Assembly (NCBI GenBank): GCA_964536025.1
Contig: CAZHXA010000007.1
Coordinates: forward strand, 1-64,000
DNA from: RGIG4576 sp964536025
GTDB lineage: Bacteria > Bacteroidota > Bacteroidia > Bacteroidales > Muribaculaceae
DNA length: 64,000 bases
Direction of reading: 5' to 3'
Positions within the stretch are counted from its first letter, which is position 1, and each line of letters begins with the position of its first letter. The notes under the pieces are model-generated. The model did no database searches, was not told the DNA's origin, and saw only the letters and a program-made list of their open reading frames with translations. Positions 7,487-15,266 of the stretch are shown piece after piece. The position numbers and the translations under genes are program-made.

Positions 7487-8872
7487 ATGTCACTAATTAA
7501 ATCTATTTCGGGTATTCGCGGTACAATAGGTGGAGCTGTAAGTGATGGCTTGACCCCTCTTGATATCGTAAAATTTACTTCAGCTTATGCTACTTTTATC
7601 CGTAAAACTACTACTAAAACATCTAATGTAATCGTTGTAGGACGTGATGCTCGTATTTCGGGCGAAATGGTAAACGACATCGTTGTGGGTACTTTGGTTG
7701 GATGTGGATTTGATGTTGTTAATATCGGTATGGCTTCAACTCCTACTACAGAAATTGCTGTAGTTGAAGAAGATGCTTGTGGTGGTATTATCATAACAGC
7801 ATCACATAATCCAAAGCAGTGGAATGCTTTGAAATTGCTCAATGAAAATGGCGAATTTTTGAATGATGCTCAAGGTAAAGAAGTTTTACGCTTGGCTGAG
7901 AATGATGAGTATGAGTATGCTAACATAGATAATTTAGGCAAAGCTTATGTAAATACAACTTACGCTCGTCATCACATCAATAAAATTTTGTCACTTGACC
8001 TTGTTGATGTTGAGGCTATTAAAAAGGCAAACTTTACAGTGGCAGTAGATGCAGTAAACTCTATAGGTGGTGTTATTATACCTGAATTACTACATCGATT
8101 GGGCGTAGAAAACGTTATAGAACTTTATTGTGCTCCAACCGGAAATTTCGGTCACACACCGGAACCTGTGCCTGAAAACTTAACAGATATTTCAACTTTA
8201 ATGAAAGAGGGTAAGGCTGATGTTGGTTTTGTTGTTGACCCTGATGTTGACCGCCTTGCAATAGTAATGGAAAATGGTGAGTTCTTTGTTGAGGAATATA
8301 CATTGGTGTCTGTTGCCGATTATGTTCTATCTCGTACTCCTGGACCTACCGTTTCCAATTTATCTTCATCTCGAGCTCTTGCCGATGTTACTAAACAATA
8401 TAATTGTAGTTATTCGGCTTCGGCTGTAGGTGAAGTGAATGTAACTACAGAAATGAAGCGAACAAATGCTGTAATAGGTGGTGAAGGTAATGGAGGTATT
8501 ATATATCCTCCTTGTCACTATGGTCGTGATGCTTTGGTAGGTGTCGCATTGTTCTTGACACATCTTGCAAAGAGTGGTAAAAAAGTGAGTGAATTGAAGG
8601 CAGGCTATCCTAAATACTGTATTTCAAAGAATAAAATTGAATTAACTCCTGATATTGACGTTGATGCAATTCTTGAAGCAGTCAAAGTGAAATATGAAGC
8701 AGAAAAGATAACCGATATAGATGGTGTAAAGATTGATTTTAAAGAAAGTTGGGTGCATTTACGTAAGAGTAACACTGAACCAATAATTCGTGTTGTTGCC
8801 GAAGCTCATACTATGGAAGAAGCTGAAGAACTTGTAAATCAAATAAAGAGTGTTATAAAGTCTTTGGCTTAA
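7487..8872 (+). CDS. glmM: phosphoglucosamine mutase
   Basis: A 461-residue alpha-D-phosphohexomutase. It converts glucosamine-6-phosphate to glucosamine-1-phosphate for UDP-GlcNAc, the precursor of peptidoglycan and lipid A. The phosphoserine loop is TASHNPKQWNALK (about residues 102-114). The metal loop is DPDVDRLA (about 249), the sugar loop GEGNGG (about 331), and the phosphate loop RKSNTEPIIRVV near the C-terminus. It begins with SGIRGTIGG, typical of archaeal-like and Bacteroidota GlmM. It is the last gene of the nrnA unit and is followed by a strong hairpin terminator. A phosphomannomutase role is less likely given the separate mutase at 53046-54794. Confidence 0.88.
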   Translation: MSLIKSISGIRGTIGGAVSDGLTPLDIVKFTSAYATFIRKTTTKTSNVIVVGRDARISGEMVNDIVVGTLVGCGFDVVNIGMASTPTTEIAVVEEDACGGIIITASHNPKQWNALKLLNENGEFLNDAQGKEVLRLAENDEYEYANIDNLGKAYVNTTYARHHINKILSLDLVDVEAIKKANFTVAVDAVNSIGGVIIPELLHRLGVENVIELYCAPTGNFGHTPEPVPENLTDISTLMKEGKADVGFVVDPDVDRLAIVMENGEFFVEEYTLVSVADYVLSRTPGPTVSNLSSSRALADVTKQYNCSYSASAVGEVNVTTEMKRTNAVIGGEGNGGIIYPPCHYGRDALVGVALFLTHLAKSGKKVSELKAGYPKYCISKNKIELTPDIDVDAILEAVKVKYEAEKITDIDGVKIDFKESWVHLRKSNTEPIIRVVAEAHTMEEAEELVNQIKSVIKSLA

Positions 8873-8888
8873 AGAGAATAATAGAAAT

Positions 8889-8920
8889 AAAAAATGAGAG
8901 CTTTTGCTCTCATTTTTTAT
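8889..8920. terminator. bidirectional terminator glmM / lipoprotein
   Basis: The perfect stem AAATGAGAGC/GCTCTCATTT closes a TTTT loop (8892-8915). It is flanked by A-rich sequence on the left and T-rich on the right, so it can terminate transcription from both strands. It lies between the convergent genes glmM and the small lipoprotein. Confidence 0.9.
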
Positions 8921-8923
8921 TTC

Positions 8924-9289
8924 TTATGGTTTGTAGCCTTTGAATATCGCAGTTACGCTATCTTGTTTTGTGGTAGCTATATATTTTATTGTTACACTAT
9001 CACCTATGAGACAATGAGCAAATAAATGATTTGGTTTTGTCTCAGGTAATTCAAATGTAACAGTGTCGCCACTTTGTGACAATACTGTTATGCTGTTCAT
9101 TGCTCGGTCTATAGTTATGCCGTATAAATTAATTTCTTCTATTTGAGTCCCTTTTTTAGTGTCGCTTATGCTAACTTGTTTATTGTATGAGTTGTTATTA
9201 TCTTTTCCTGTTGGCTTTTTGTCGGAACAAGCAGTAACAGCAGATATAACTGATAAACTGAATAAAAGTTTTAAAAATCTTTGCTTCAT
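8924..9289 (-). CDS. small hypothetical lipoprotein
   Basis: A 121-residue protein starting at ATG 9289 (MKQRFLKLLFS). A start further upstream (9319) would overlap the -7 box at 9317-9324, so the shorter form is chosen. The signal peptide ends SAVTAC, a good lipobox, with lipidated Cys about 21. A Lys/Asn/Ser linker follows, then about 75 residues of alternating hydrophobic and polar character (GITIDRAMNSITVLSQSGD, then SVTIKYI) suggesting a small beta-barrel or sandwich. I do not recognise the family. It is a single gene, convergent with glmM. Confidence 0.75.
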   Translation of the reverse strand: MKQRFLKLLFSLSVISAVTACSDKKPTGKDNNNSYNKQVSISDTKKGTQIEEINLYGITIDRAMNSITVLSQSGDTVTFELPETKPNHLFAHCLIGDSVTIKYIATTKQDSVTAIFKGYKP

Positions 9290-9316
9290 ATTATTTGTAT
9301 TTATTATAGATATTCG

Positions 9317-9324
9317 CAAATATA
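9317..9324 (-). promoter_or_regulatory. -7 box of the small lipoprotein gene
   Basis: Minus-strand TATATTTG fits TAnnTTTG and lies 28-35 bases before the chosen ATG. No clear TTTG is seen at the -33 position. Confidence 0.5.
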
Positions 9325-9520
9325 AATATTTTGTCGTTAATATTATAAGATAATGACAGAAAGCTGAAAAATATTTGTTTTTTATGTCTTGTATTGTTAA
9401 GATATTGATTATCTTTACATATTAAATTGCCTTGAGAGTGAAAGATAAACAATGAAACATGAACATTTATGATTTGAGGCAATGTAATGAGTTGATTATT
9501 AATATATATTTTGCAATAAA

Positions 9521-11296
9521 ATGATTAAAAAGTTCTTTTCAAATGTGTTAGGCTCTTTTGTAGGGGCGTGGTTGGCTTTGATTGTATTTAGCTTTATGGC
9601 AATAATGTCTGGGTTTGCTTTGATAGGTTCTATTTCAGGTGAAGGCTCCGGGCAGAGTAATACAATTTCCGATAAATCTGTGTTACATTTGACTTTGTCA
9701 GGAGGATTTAATGAACGTACTGATGTGAAAGAGCAATTTAAAAGTACTTTTTTGGGTGATTCAAAAGATGTTTTAACAAGTTTGGAAAACGTTTTAAAAT
9801 CCTTGAAAATTGCAAAAGATAATGATAATATAAAAGGTGTTTTTATAGAATGTAAAGGAAATACGTCTGGCTTGGCAACGTCATTTGAAATAAGAAATGC
9901 GTTACAGGATTTTAAGAAGAGTGGAAAATTTGTTATTGCTTATGGAAACGAAGCAATAACGCAAGGCGATTACTATATTGCATCTGTTGCCGATTCTGTC
10001 TTTTTGAATCCTGTTGGAGTTGTAGATATTCATGGTTTAAGTTCTACAATTCCGTTCTTTAAGAATCTGCTTGATAAAATTGGTGTTGAAATGCAAATTA
10101 TACGAGTTGGTACATTTAAAAGTGCTGTTGAACCGTATGTTGAAACTCAAGCAAGTCCTGCGAATCGTATGGCTACAGAAGCATATTTAAGTTCAATATG
10201 GAATAATTTGTGTGATAGTATTTCAGCTTCTCGAGGTATATCAACAAGTAAACTTAATAAGCTTGCCGATGATATGATGTTGACACAAGATGGTAATTAT
10301 ATTATTGCAAATAAAGTTGTTGATGGGTTAAAATATCGCTTTGAAGTCATTAATTTGTTGAAAGATATAACTGAAACCGATTATAAAAATGATTTACGTT
10401 TTGTAAGTCCTGAGCAAGTTACAACTTTAGATGTTCCTAAATTGTATTCCGATAAGATTGCTGTAATATATGCGGTAGGTGAGATTGATGGCAGTTCTTA
10501 TGAAGGGGTTGTTTCTTCTAAGTTGGTTAAAGATATAATTGAAATAGCTAATGATGATGCTGTCAAAGGTGTAGTATTACGAGTAAATTCACCGGGAGGA
10601 AGTGCTTTTGGCTCTGAACAAATATGGGCAGCTCTTGAAGAAGTGAAGAAGAACGGAAAACCTTTTGCTGTGTCAATGGGAGATCTTGCTGCTTCCGGTG
10701 GATATTACATTTCATGTGGTGCTGATAAAATCTTTGCAGAGCCTGTAACCATTACCGGTTCAATCGGTATATTTGGTATGATACCTTGTTTTAAAGAATT
10801 AATGAATGATAAATTAGGTATTACACAAACAGTTATAAATACAAATGAAAATGGAAATTTCATAAGTGTTACCGAACCTATGACACCAGTACAGCGTGCT
10901 GCAATGCAGAGAAAGATTAATGAAGGTTATGAATTGTTCACCTCTCGTTGTGCGACCGGTAGAGACATGGAATTGGATTCTCTAAAGTTGATTGCTGAAG
11001 GTCGAGTATGGGATGGTATTACTGCTAAAAAAATAGGTCTTGTAGACGAGTTTGGTAATTTGAGTAATGCTATTGATTGGGTAGTAGAGAAAGCTAAGGT
11101 AGGTGAATATTCTATTTCAGTATATCCTAAAGATGACACATCATTAATGGGTTATTTAAAAGGTTATGTAAGAATGGCTATTGACAAAGTTCTGGAAGCT
11201 CAAACAGGTGAATTATATAAATATCATAATGTAGTGAACGATGTCTTGAATCGCGACCAAGTTCAGTGCTTAATGGAACCTGTTGAAATAAAATAA
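9521..11296 (+). CDS. sppA: signal peptide peptidase SppA (67K type)
   Basis: A 591-residue membrane-anchored S49 serine protease that degrades cleaved signal peptides. An N-terminal membrane anchor (about residues 10-40) is followed by two S49 domains, as in the long E. coli-type enzyme. The general-base lysine is in GTFKSAVEPY (about residue 200) and the nucleophilic serine is in LAASGGYYIS (about residue 391), with NSPGGSAFGSE before it. Length matches the 67K form. It is the first gene of a run with lpxK, a purine nucleoside phosphorylase and thiL. I found no exact TAnnTTTG box in the 230 bases upstream. Confidence 0.95.
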   Translation: MIKKFFSNVLGSFVGAWLALIVFSFMAIMSGFALIGSISGEGSGQSNTISDKSVLHLTLSGGFNERTDVKEQFKSTFLGDSKDVLTSLENVLKSLKIAKDNDNIKGVFIECKGNTSGLATSFEIRNALQDFKKSGKFVIAYGNEAITQGDYYIASVADSVFLNPVGVVDIHGLSSTIPFFKNLLDKIGVEMQIIRVGTFKSAVEPYVETQASPANRMATEAYLSSIWNNLCDSISASRGISTSKLNKLADDMMLTQDGNYIIANKVVDGLKYRFEVINLLKDITETDYKNDLRFVSPEQVTTLDVPKLYSDKIAVIYAVGEIDGSSYEGVVSSKLVKDIIEIANDDAVKGVVLRVNSPGGSAFGSEQIWAALEEVKKNGKPFAVSMGDLAASGGYYISCGADKIFAEPVTITGSIGIFGMIPCFKELMNDKLGITQTVINTNENGNFISVTEPMTPVQRAAMQRKINEGYELFTSRCATGRDMELDSLKLIAEGRVWDGITAKKIGLVDEFGNLSNAIDWVVEKAKVGEYSISVYPKDDTSLMGYLKGYVRMAIDKVLEAQTGELYKYHNVVNDVLNRDQVQCLMEPVEIK

Positions 11297-11325
11297 GTGT
11301 ATTAACTTTACGATGATAATTGCAG

Positions 11326-12423
11326 ATGGCTTCGGAATTTAAGAAAATATTGGCTAAAATAATTCTTACACCATGTTCTTATCTTTATGGTGGGGGCGTG
11401 TGGGTGCGAAATTTTATGTTCAATGTTGGAATTCTGAAACAACGTGAATTTGAAGTGCCTGTAGTAGTAGTGGGTAATCTCGCTGTAGGAGGAACCGGAA
11501 AAACTCCGCACACCGAATATATAGTTAGTAGGTTGTGTATGCACTATAAAATGGCAGTGCTGAGTCGGGGTTATAAGCGAAAAACTCATGGATTTGTACA
11601 TGCTTCAAGGAATTTGTCATCTTATGATTTAGGCGATGAGCCATATCAAATATATCGTAAGTATGGCTCATGTATAGATGTTGCTGTATGTGAGAGCAGA
11701 GTGAAAGGTATTGAAAAAATGTTGGATATTAATCCGGAGATTAATATGTTTGTTCTTGATGATGCCTTTCAACATAGATATGTCAAGCCGAAAGTTGCAA
11801 TTTTGCTTACAGATTATAGAAAATTACCTTGTGATGATAAAATGTTGCCTCTTGGACAACTTAGGGAACCTAAAGAGGCTTTGTCGCGTGCCGATATTGT
11901 TGTGGTAACAAAATGTCCAAACGACATGAAACCTATTGATGTGAATGTCGTTAAGAAAAAATTAAATTTGGCAAAATGGCAAAAAGTCCTCTTTTCTACA
12001 TATAAATACAAAGAACTTTTACCGGTATTTAGTGGCGAAAATGCCTATCAACCAGATTTAAACTTTTTAAATGCCAATGATACCATATTGGTTGTTACAG
12101 GAATAGCAAATCCTGTACCTATGGTCAGGTATCTTAAACAATATAAAGCTAAAGTTAAGGTTATACATTTTAGTGATCATCATGATTTTTCTCGGGAAGA
12201 CTTGACTTTTATTTCTAAAACGTATAATCGTTTGCAAGGAGACCGAAAATTTATTGTAACGACAGAAAAAGATGCTGTTCGGTTAATAAATAATGCCTAT
12301 TTCCCTCATGTCTTGCGTAAACAAATGTTTTATTTACCCGTGGAGGTTGAATTTATGTCAGAAGATGAAGATTTTATTAATCTTATAGTTTCAAAAATTT
12401 CAAACGATAAAATACTATCATAA
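11326..12423 (+). CDS. lpxK: tetraacyldisaccharide 4'-kinase
   Basis: A 365-residue kinase that phosphorylates the 4' position of the tetraacyl-disaccharide in lipid A synthesis, at the cytoplasmic face of the inner membrane. It has the P-loop VVVGNLAVGGTGKTP (about residues 46-60), the LDDAFQHRYV motif (about 144-153), and LPLGQLREP followed by ADIVVVTK. ATG 11326 (MASEFKKIL) is preferred over the in-frame TTG two codons earlier. It starts 29 bases after sppA and belongs to that operon. Its presence predicts a phosphorylated lipid A. Confidence 0.95.
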   Translation: MASEFKKILAKIILTPCSYLYGGGVWVRNFMFNVGILKQREFEVPVVVVGNLAVGGTGKTPHTEYIVSRLCMHYKMAVLSRGYKRKTHGFVHASRNLSSYDLGDEPYQIYRKYGSCIDVAVCESRVKGIEKMLDINPEINMFVLDDAFQHRYVKPKVAILLTDYRKLPCDDKMLPLGQLREPKEALSRADIVVVTKCPNDMKPIDVNVVKKKLNLAKWQKVLFSTYKYKELLPVFSGENAYQPDLNFLNANDTILVVTGIANPVPMVRYLKQYKAKVKVIHFSDHHDFSREDLTFISKTYNRLQGDRKFIVTTEKDAVRLINNAYFPHVLRKQMFYLPVEVEFMSEDEDFINLIVSKISNDKILS

Positions 12424-12464
12424 TAAAATAACTAATTGTAAATAATTAAAAATTACAAATATTT

Positions 12465-13295
12465 ATGGAAAAAGAAATGTTGGATTTAATTAAGCAAACC
12501 GCCACTTTTATTTCCGGGAAGGTGAAAGATATGCCTAAAACGGCAATTATACTTGGAACCGGTCTTGGTGAACTTGTAAATCATATTGAAATAACCGATG
12601 AACTACCTTATGAAGAGATTCCTAATTTTCCGGTATCTACAGTGGAAGGTCATAGTGGAAAATTGATTTTCGGGCAGTTGGGAAATAAGCGTATTATGGC
12701 AATGAAAGGACGTTTCCATTTCTATGAAGGTTATAATATGCAACTTGTTACATTCCCTGTAAGAGTAATGAAAGAATTGGGTATAACAACTCTATTTGTT
12801 TCAAATGCTGCAGGAGGTATGAATCCTGAGTTTAAAATAGGTGATTTAATGATTATTACCGATCATATCAATTTGTTTCCTGAACATCCGCTTAGAGGTA
12901 AAAACTTCGATGAATTGGGACCTCGCTTCCCTGATATGAGTGAAGCATATTCTCGTGAGTTGATAGCAGACGCAAAAAAGGTCGCAACTGAAAATGATAT
13001 TAGATTGGTAGAAGGTGTTTATGTTGGAACTCAAGGTCCTACTTTTGAAACTCCAGCAGAATATCGCTATTTCCATCGTATAGGTGGTGATGCTGTAGGA
13101 ATGAGTACCGTACCTGAAGTGATTGTTGCACGTCATAGTGGAATACGCTGTTTTGGAATGTCTGTTATTACCGATTTGGGAGTAGAAGGCATTGTTGAAA
13201 ATGTATCGCACGAAGAAGTACAAAAAGCTGCTGCTGCAGCAGAGCCAAAGATGACTTTCATAATGAAGGAACTTATAAATAAGTTTGAAGAATAA
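12465..13295 (+). CDS. punA: purine nucleoside phosphorylase (inosine/guanosine type)
   Basis: A 276-residue trimeric-type PNP that splits inosine and guanosine with phosphate to base and ribose-1-phosphate. Motifs: GTGLGELVNHIE, the phosphate-binding VEGHSGKLIFG, VSNAAGGMNP, and the base/ribose site GMSTVPEVIVARHSG with VITDLGV near the C-terminus. Length is usual for the 270-290-residue family. It follows lpxK by 41 bases and precedes thiL by 6, so it is co-transcribed with genes of unrelated pathways. Confidence 0.95.
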   Translation: MEKEMLDLIKQTATFISGKVKDMPKTAIILGTGLGELVNHIEITDELPYEEIPNFPVSTVEGHSGKLIFGQLGNKRIMAMKGRFHFYEGYNMQLVTFPVRVMKELGITTLFVSNAAGGMNPEFKIGDLMIITDHINLFPEHPLRGKNFDELGPRFPDMSEAYSRELIADAKKVATENDIRLVEGVYVGTQGPTFETPAEYRYFHRIGGDAVGMSTVPEVIVARHSGIRCFGMSVITDLGVEGIVENVSHEEVQKAAAAAEPKMTFIMKELINKFEE

Positions 13296-13301
13296 AAAAC
13301 A

Positions 13302-14351
13302 ATGATAAATCAGCAAGAAACAGAAATATCCACACTTGGTGAGTTTGGTCTTATTGACCGATTAACCAAAGATATTAAATTGAAAAATCCATCTTCGATA
13401 AAAGGTGTTGGTGATGATTGTGCCGTACTATGTTATGGAGAGAAGGAAACGCTTGTTACTACCGACCTTTTATTGGAGGGAATTCATTTTGATTTAACTT
13501 ATGTTCCATTGAAACATTTGGGATATAAGGTAGCTGTGGTTAATTTTTCCGATGTGTATGCCATGAATGGCATACCAAAGCAACTTACCGTTTCCATTGG
13601 TGTGTCAAAGCGTTTTACGGTAGAACACATAGAGCAACTTTATAGTGGTATACGTCTTGCTTGTGAAATTTATGGGGTTGATTTGGTTGGAGGCGATACA
13701 TCTGCTTCGGTAACCGGTCTTATCATAAGTGCAACTTGTATAGGAGAAGGCGAAAAAGATAAAATTGTGTATCGTAATGGAGCAAAAGATACCGACCTTA
13801 TTTGCGTAAGTGGAGATCTTGGTGCAGCATACATGGGATTACAATTATTAGAACGTGAACGTAGTGTTTCAAAAAATGTTCAAGACGATTTTCATCCTGC
13901 ATTTGAAGGTAGGGAGTATTTACTTGAACGACAACTTAAACCGGAGGCACGACGTGATGTAATAGAAGAATTAGCACAGGTAGGCGTGAAACCAACAGCT
14001 ATGATGGACGTAAGTGATGGCTTATCATCTGAACTTATGCATATATGTAGGCAAAGTAATGTAGGATGTCGTATTTATGAAGAACGTATTCCAATTGATT
14101 ACCAAACAGCCGTAATGTCGGAAGAATTTAATATGAATTTGGTAACTGCTGCTCTAAATGGAGGTGAAGATTATGAGTTGCTTTTCACTGTACCTTTGAC
14201 TGATCATGAAAAAGTGGCTGCTATGAAGAGTGTGAAAATCATTGGTCGTATTACTAAACCTGAACTTGGTTATTGTTTAGAAACAAGAGATGGGGCAGAA
14301 CTCGAACTTAAAGCACAAGGTTGGCAAGCGTTTAATTCTAATGATGAGTAA
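13302..14351 (+). CDS. thiL: thiamine-monophosphate kinase
   Basis: A 349-residue PurM-like ATPase that makes thiamine diphosphate from thiamine monophosphate. The ATP/Mg site is GVGDDCAVL (about residues 36-44); VGGDTSAS and the MDVSDGLSSEL motif follow. The C-terminus has the substrate-binding GGEDYELLFTV. No TPP riboswitch is visible upstream, where it is packed 6 bases behind the PNP gene. A terminator (14365-14407) follows. Last gene of the sppA unit. Confidence 0.95.
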   Translation: MINQQETEISTLGEFGLIDRLTKDIKLKNPSSIKGVGDDCAVLCYGEKETLVTTDLLLEGIHFDLTYVPLKHLGYKVAVVNFSDVYAMNGIPKQLTVSIGVSKRFTVEHIEQLYSGIRLACEIYGVDLVGGDTSASVTGLIISATCIGEGEKDKIVYRNGAKDTDLICVSGDLGAAYMGLQLLERERSVSKNVQDDFHPAFEGREYLLERQLKPEARRDVIEELAQVGVKPTAMMDVSDGLSSELMHICRQSNVGCRIYEERIPIDYQTAVMSEEFNMNLVTAALNGGEDYELLFTVPLTDHEKVAAMKSVKIIGRITKPELGYCLETRDGAELELKAQGWQAFNSNDE

Positions 14352-14364
14352 TTAATAATATATC

Positions 14365-14407
14365 CGGCAAAAGTTCTTAAAATGTTTATGCCTTTTGCCG
14401 ATTTTTT
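14365..14407 (+). terminator. intrinsic terminator of the sppA-thiL operon
   Basis: The stem CGGCAAAAG/CTTTTGCCG (14365-14373 with 14392-14400) is followed by ATTTTTT. The U-tract ends at 14407, directly against the first base of tRNA-Gly. Confidence 0.85.
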
Positions 14408-14479
14408 GCGATAGTAGCTCAGTGGTAGAGCATCAGCTTCCCAAGCTGAGGGTCGCGGGTTCGATCCCCGTCTATCGCT
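14408..14479 (+). tRNA. tRNA-Gly(CCC)
   Basis: A complete 72-base cloverleaf. Acceptor stem GCGATAG/CTATCGC, anticodon stem TCAGC/GCTGA with loop TTCCCAA (anticodon CCC), T loop TTCGATC. CCA is not encoded. It starts immediately after the U-tract of the thiL terminator, and no separate promoter is obvious. Confidence 0.93.
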
Positions 14480-14507
14480 CAATAGAATAAGTAAAGATTT
14501 TTGCTTC

Positions 14508-15173
14508 TCAAAAGTTTAGAATTTTGAAATTTTTACGAGCAAACTTTATGTCATAATAGTCGAAATGCCACCATTCGCGTCTGTAGGTATTAAATCCGAC
14601 TTGTTTCATGATTGAGCGTAGTAATTTACGATTTTCGTATGCTTTTTGTGATAACGTACCGTTTTTCAAATTCAAATCTTCATTGTCAATATGTGATAAT
14701 GTGCTGAAACTGTCAAATTCAGTGCCCATGTCAATAGCTTTACCTTTATAGGTTATTGAGATATCTACTGCACAACCGAAATTGTGATGTCCACCTCCAT
14801 TGTATGGATTAGCTACATATCGGCGAAATTTTGTTCCTTTTACTTTATTATACATTGTTTTTTGTACGTTGAAAGGGCGTGCTGCGTCGTAAATAATCAA
14901 TGAATAATCGGAATTTTTTGCTTTGAGTAATTTTTGTGCTTTAACGACCATGCGAGCTATTTCAGGACGTAAAAATGCTTTATTAAGTTTTCCATACAGA
15001 TTAATACCCATAAAATTATCTGTGGTGGAATATTTAATGTTTACTAATATTGTACTATCCATTTTTTTGATGTCAACATACCCATGACGTGCAAATTCGA
15101 GGTCATAATCAACTGCCCAAAATTGTTGGTATCCTAAAATAAGGAATAGTATGATTGTGATAAAGTGTTTCAT
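14508..15173 (-). CDS. VanX/DdpX-like D-Ala-D-Ala dipeptidase (M15 family)
   Basis: A 221-residue exported zinc peptidase-like protein. Signal peptide residues 1-20, then the VanX-type landmarks: NFMGINLYG, IYDAARP (about residues 98-104), the zinc-ligand segment GGHHNFGCAVDISI (about 127-140), and EWWHFDYY near the C-terminus with the Glu/His pair. The expected reaction is cleavage of D-Ala-D-Ala or a similar muropeptide dipeptide in the periplasm. VanA/VanR-type partners are absent, so resistance is unlikely; wall turnover or nutrient recovery fits better (inference). The -7 box at 15179-15186 puts the transcript start almost on the ATG. Confidence 0.85.
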   Translation of the reverse strand: MKHFITIILFLILGYQQFWAVDYDLEFARHGYVDIKKMDSTILVNIKYSTTDNFMGINLYGKLNKAFLRPEIARMVVKAQKLLKAKNSDYSLIIYDAARPFNVQKTMYNKVKGTKFRRYVANPYNGGGHHNFGCAVDISITYKGKAIDMGTEFDSFSTLSHIDNEDLNLKNGTLSQKAYENRKLLRSIMKQVGFNTYRREWWHFDYYDIKFARKNFKILNF

Positions 15174-15178
15174 ATAGG

Positions 15179-15186
15179 CAAAGTTA
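15179..15186 (-). promoter_or_regulatory. -7 box directly before the VanX-like gene
   Basis: Minus-strand TAACTTTG matches TAnnTTTG exactly and ends only 5 bases before the ATG at 15173, so the predicted start point is at or near the initiation codon (a leaderless or nearly leaderless mRNA). Confidence 0.65.
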
Positions 15187-15205
15187 ATATAAATAAGTAA
15201 ATGAA

Positions 15206-15245
15206 AAAGCTCGATTGCTTAGAAATAATAGCAGTCGAGCTTTTG
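15206..15245 (-). terminator. terminator after the beta-helix gene
   Basis: A 15-bp stem AAAAGCTCGATTGCT/AGCAGTCGAGCTTTT with one T-G pair closes a 10-base loop. On the minus strand it is followed by a T-rich stretch. It lies 21 bases beyond the stop codon at 15267. Confidence 0.75.
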
Positions 15246-15266
15246 AGTGTTAATATTTAGATATTG

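Noticed and set aside
13295..13302. TPP riboswitch before thiL
   Set aside because: The gene is packed 6 bases behind the phosphorylase gene; no room for an aptamer.
14508..15173. Vancomycin resistance locus
   Set aside because: A VanX-like peptidase alone, without ligase or dehydrogenase partners, is common in Bacteroidota wall metabolism and does not indicate resistance.
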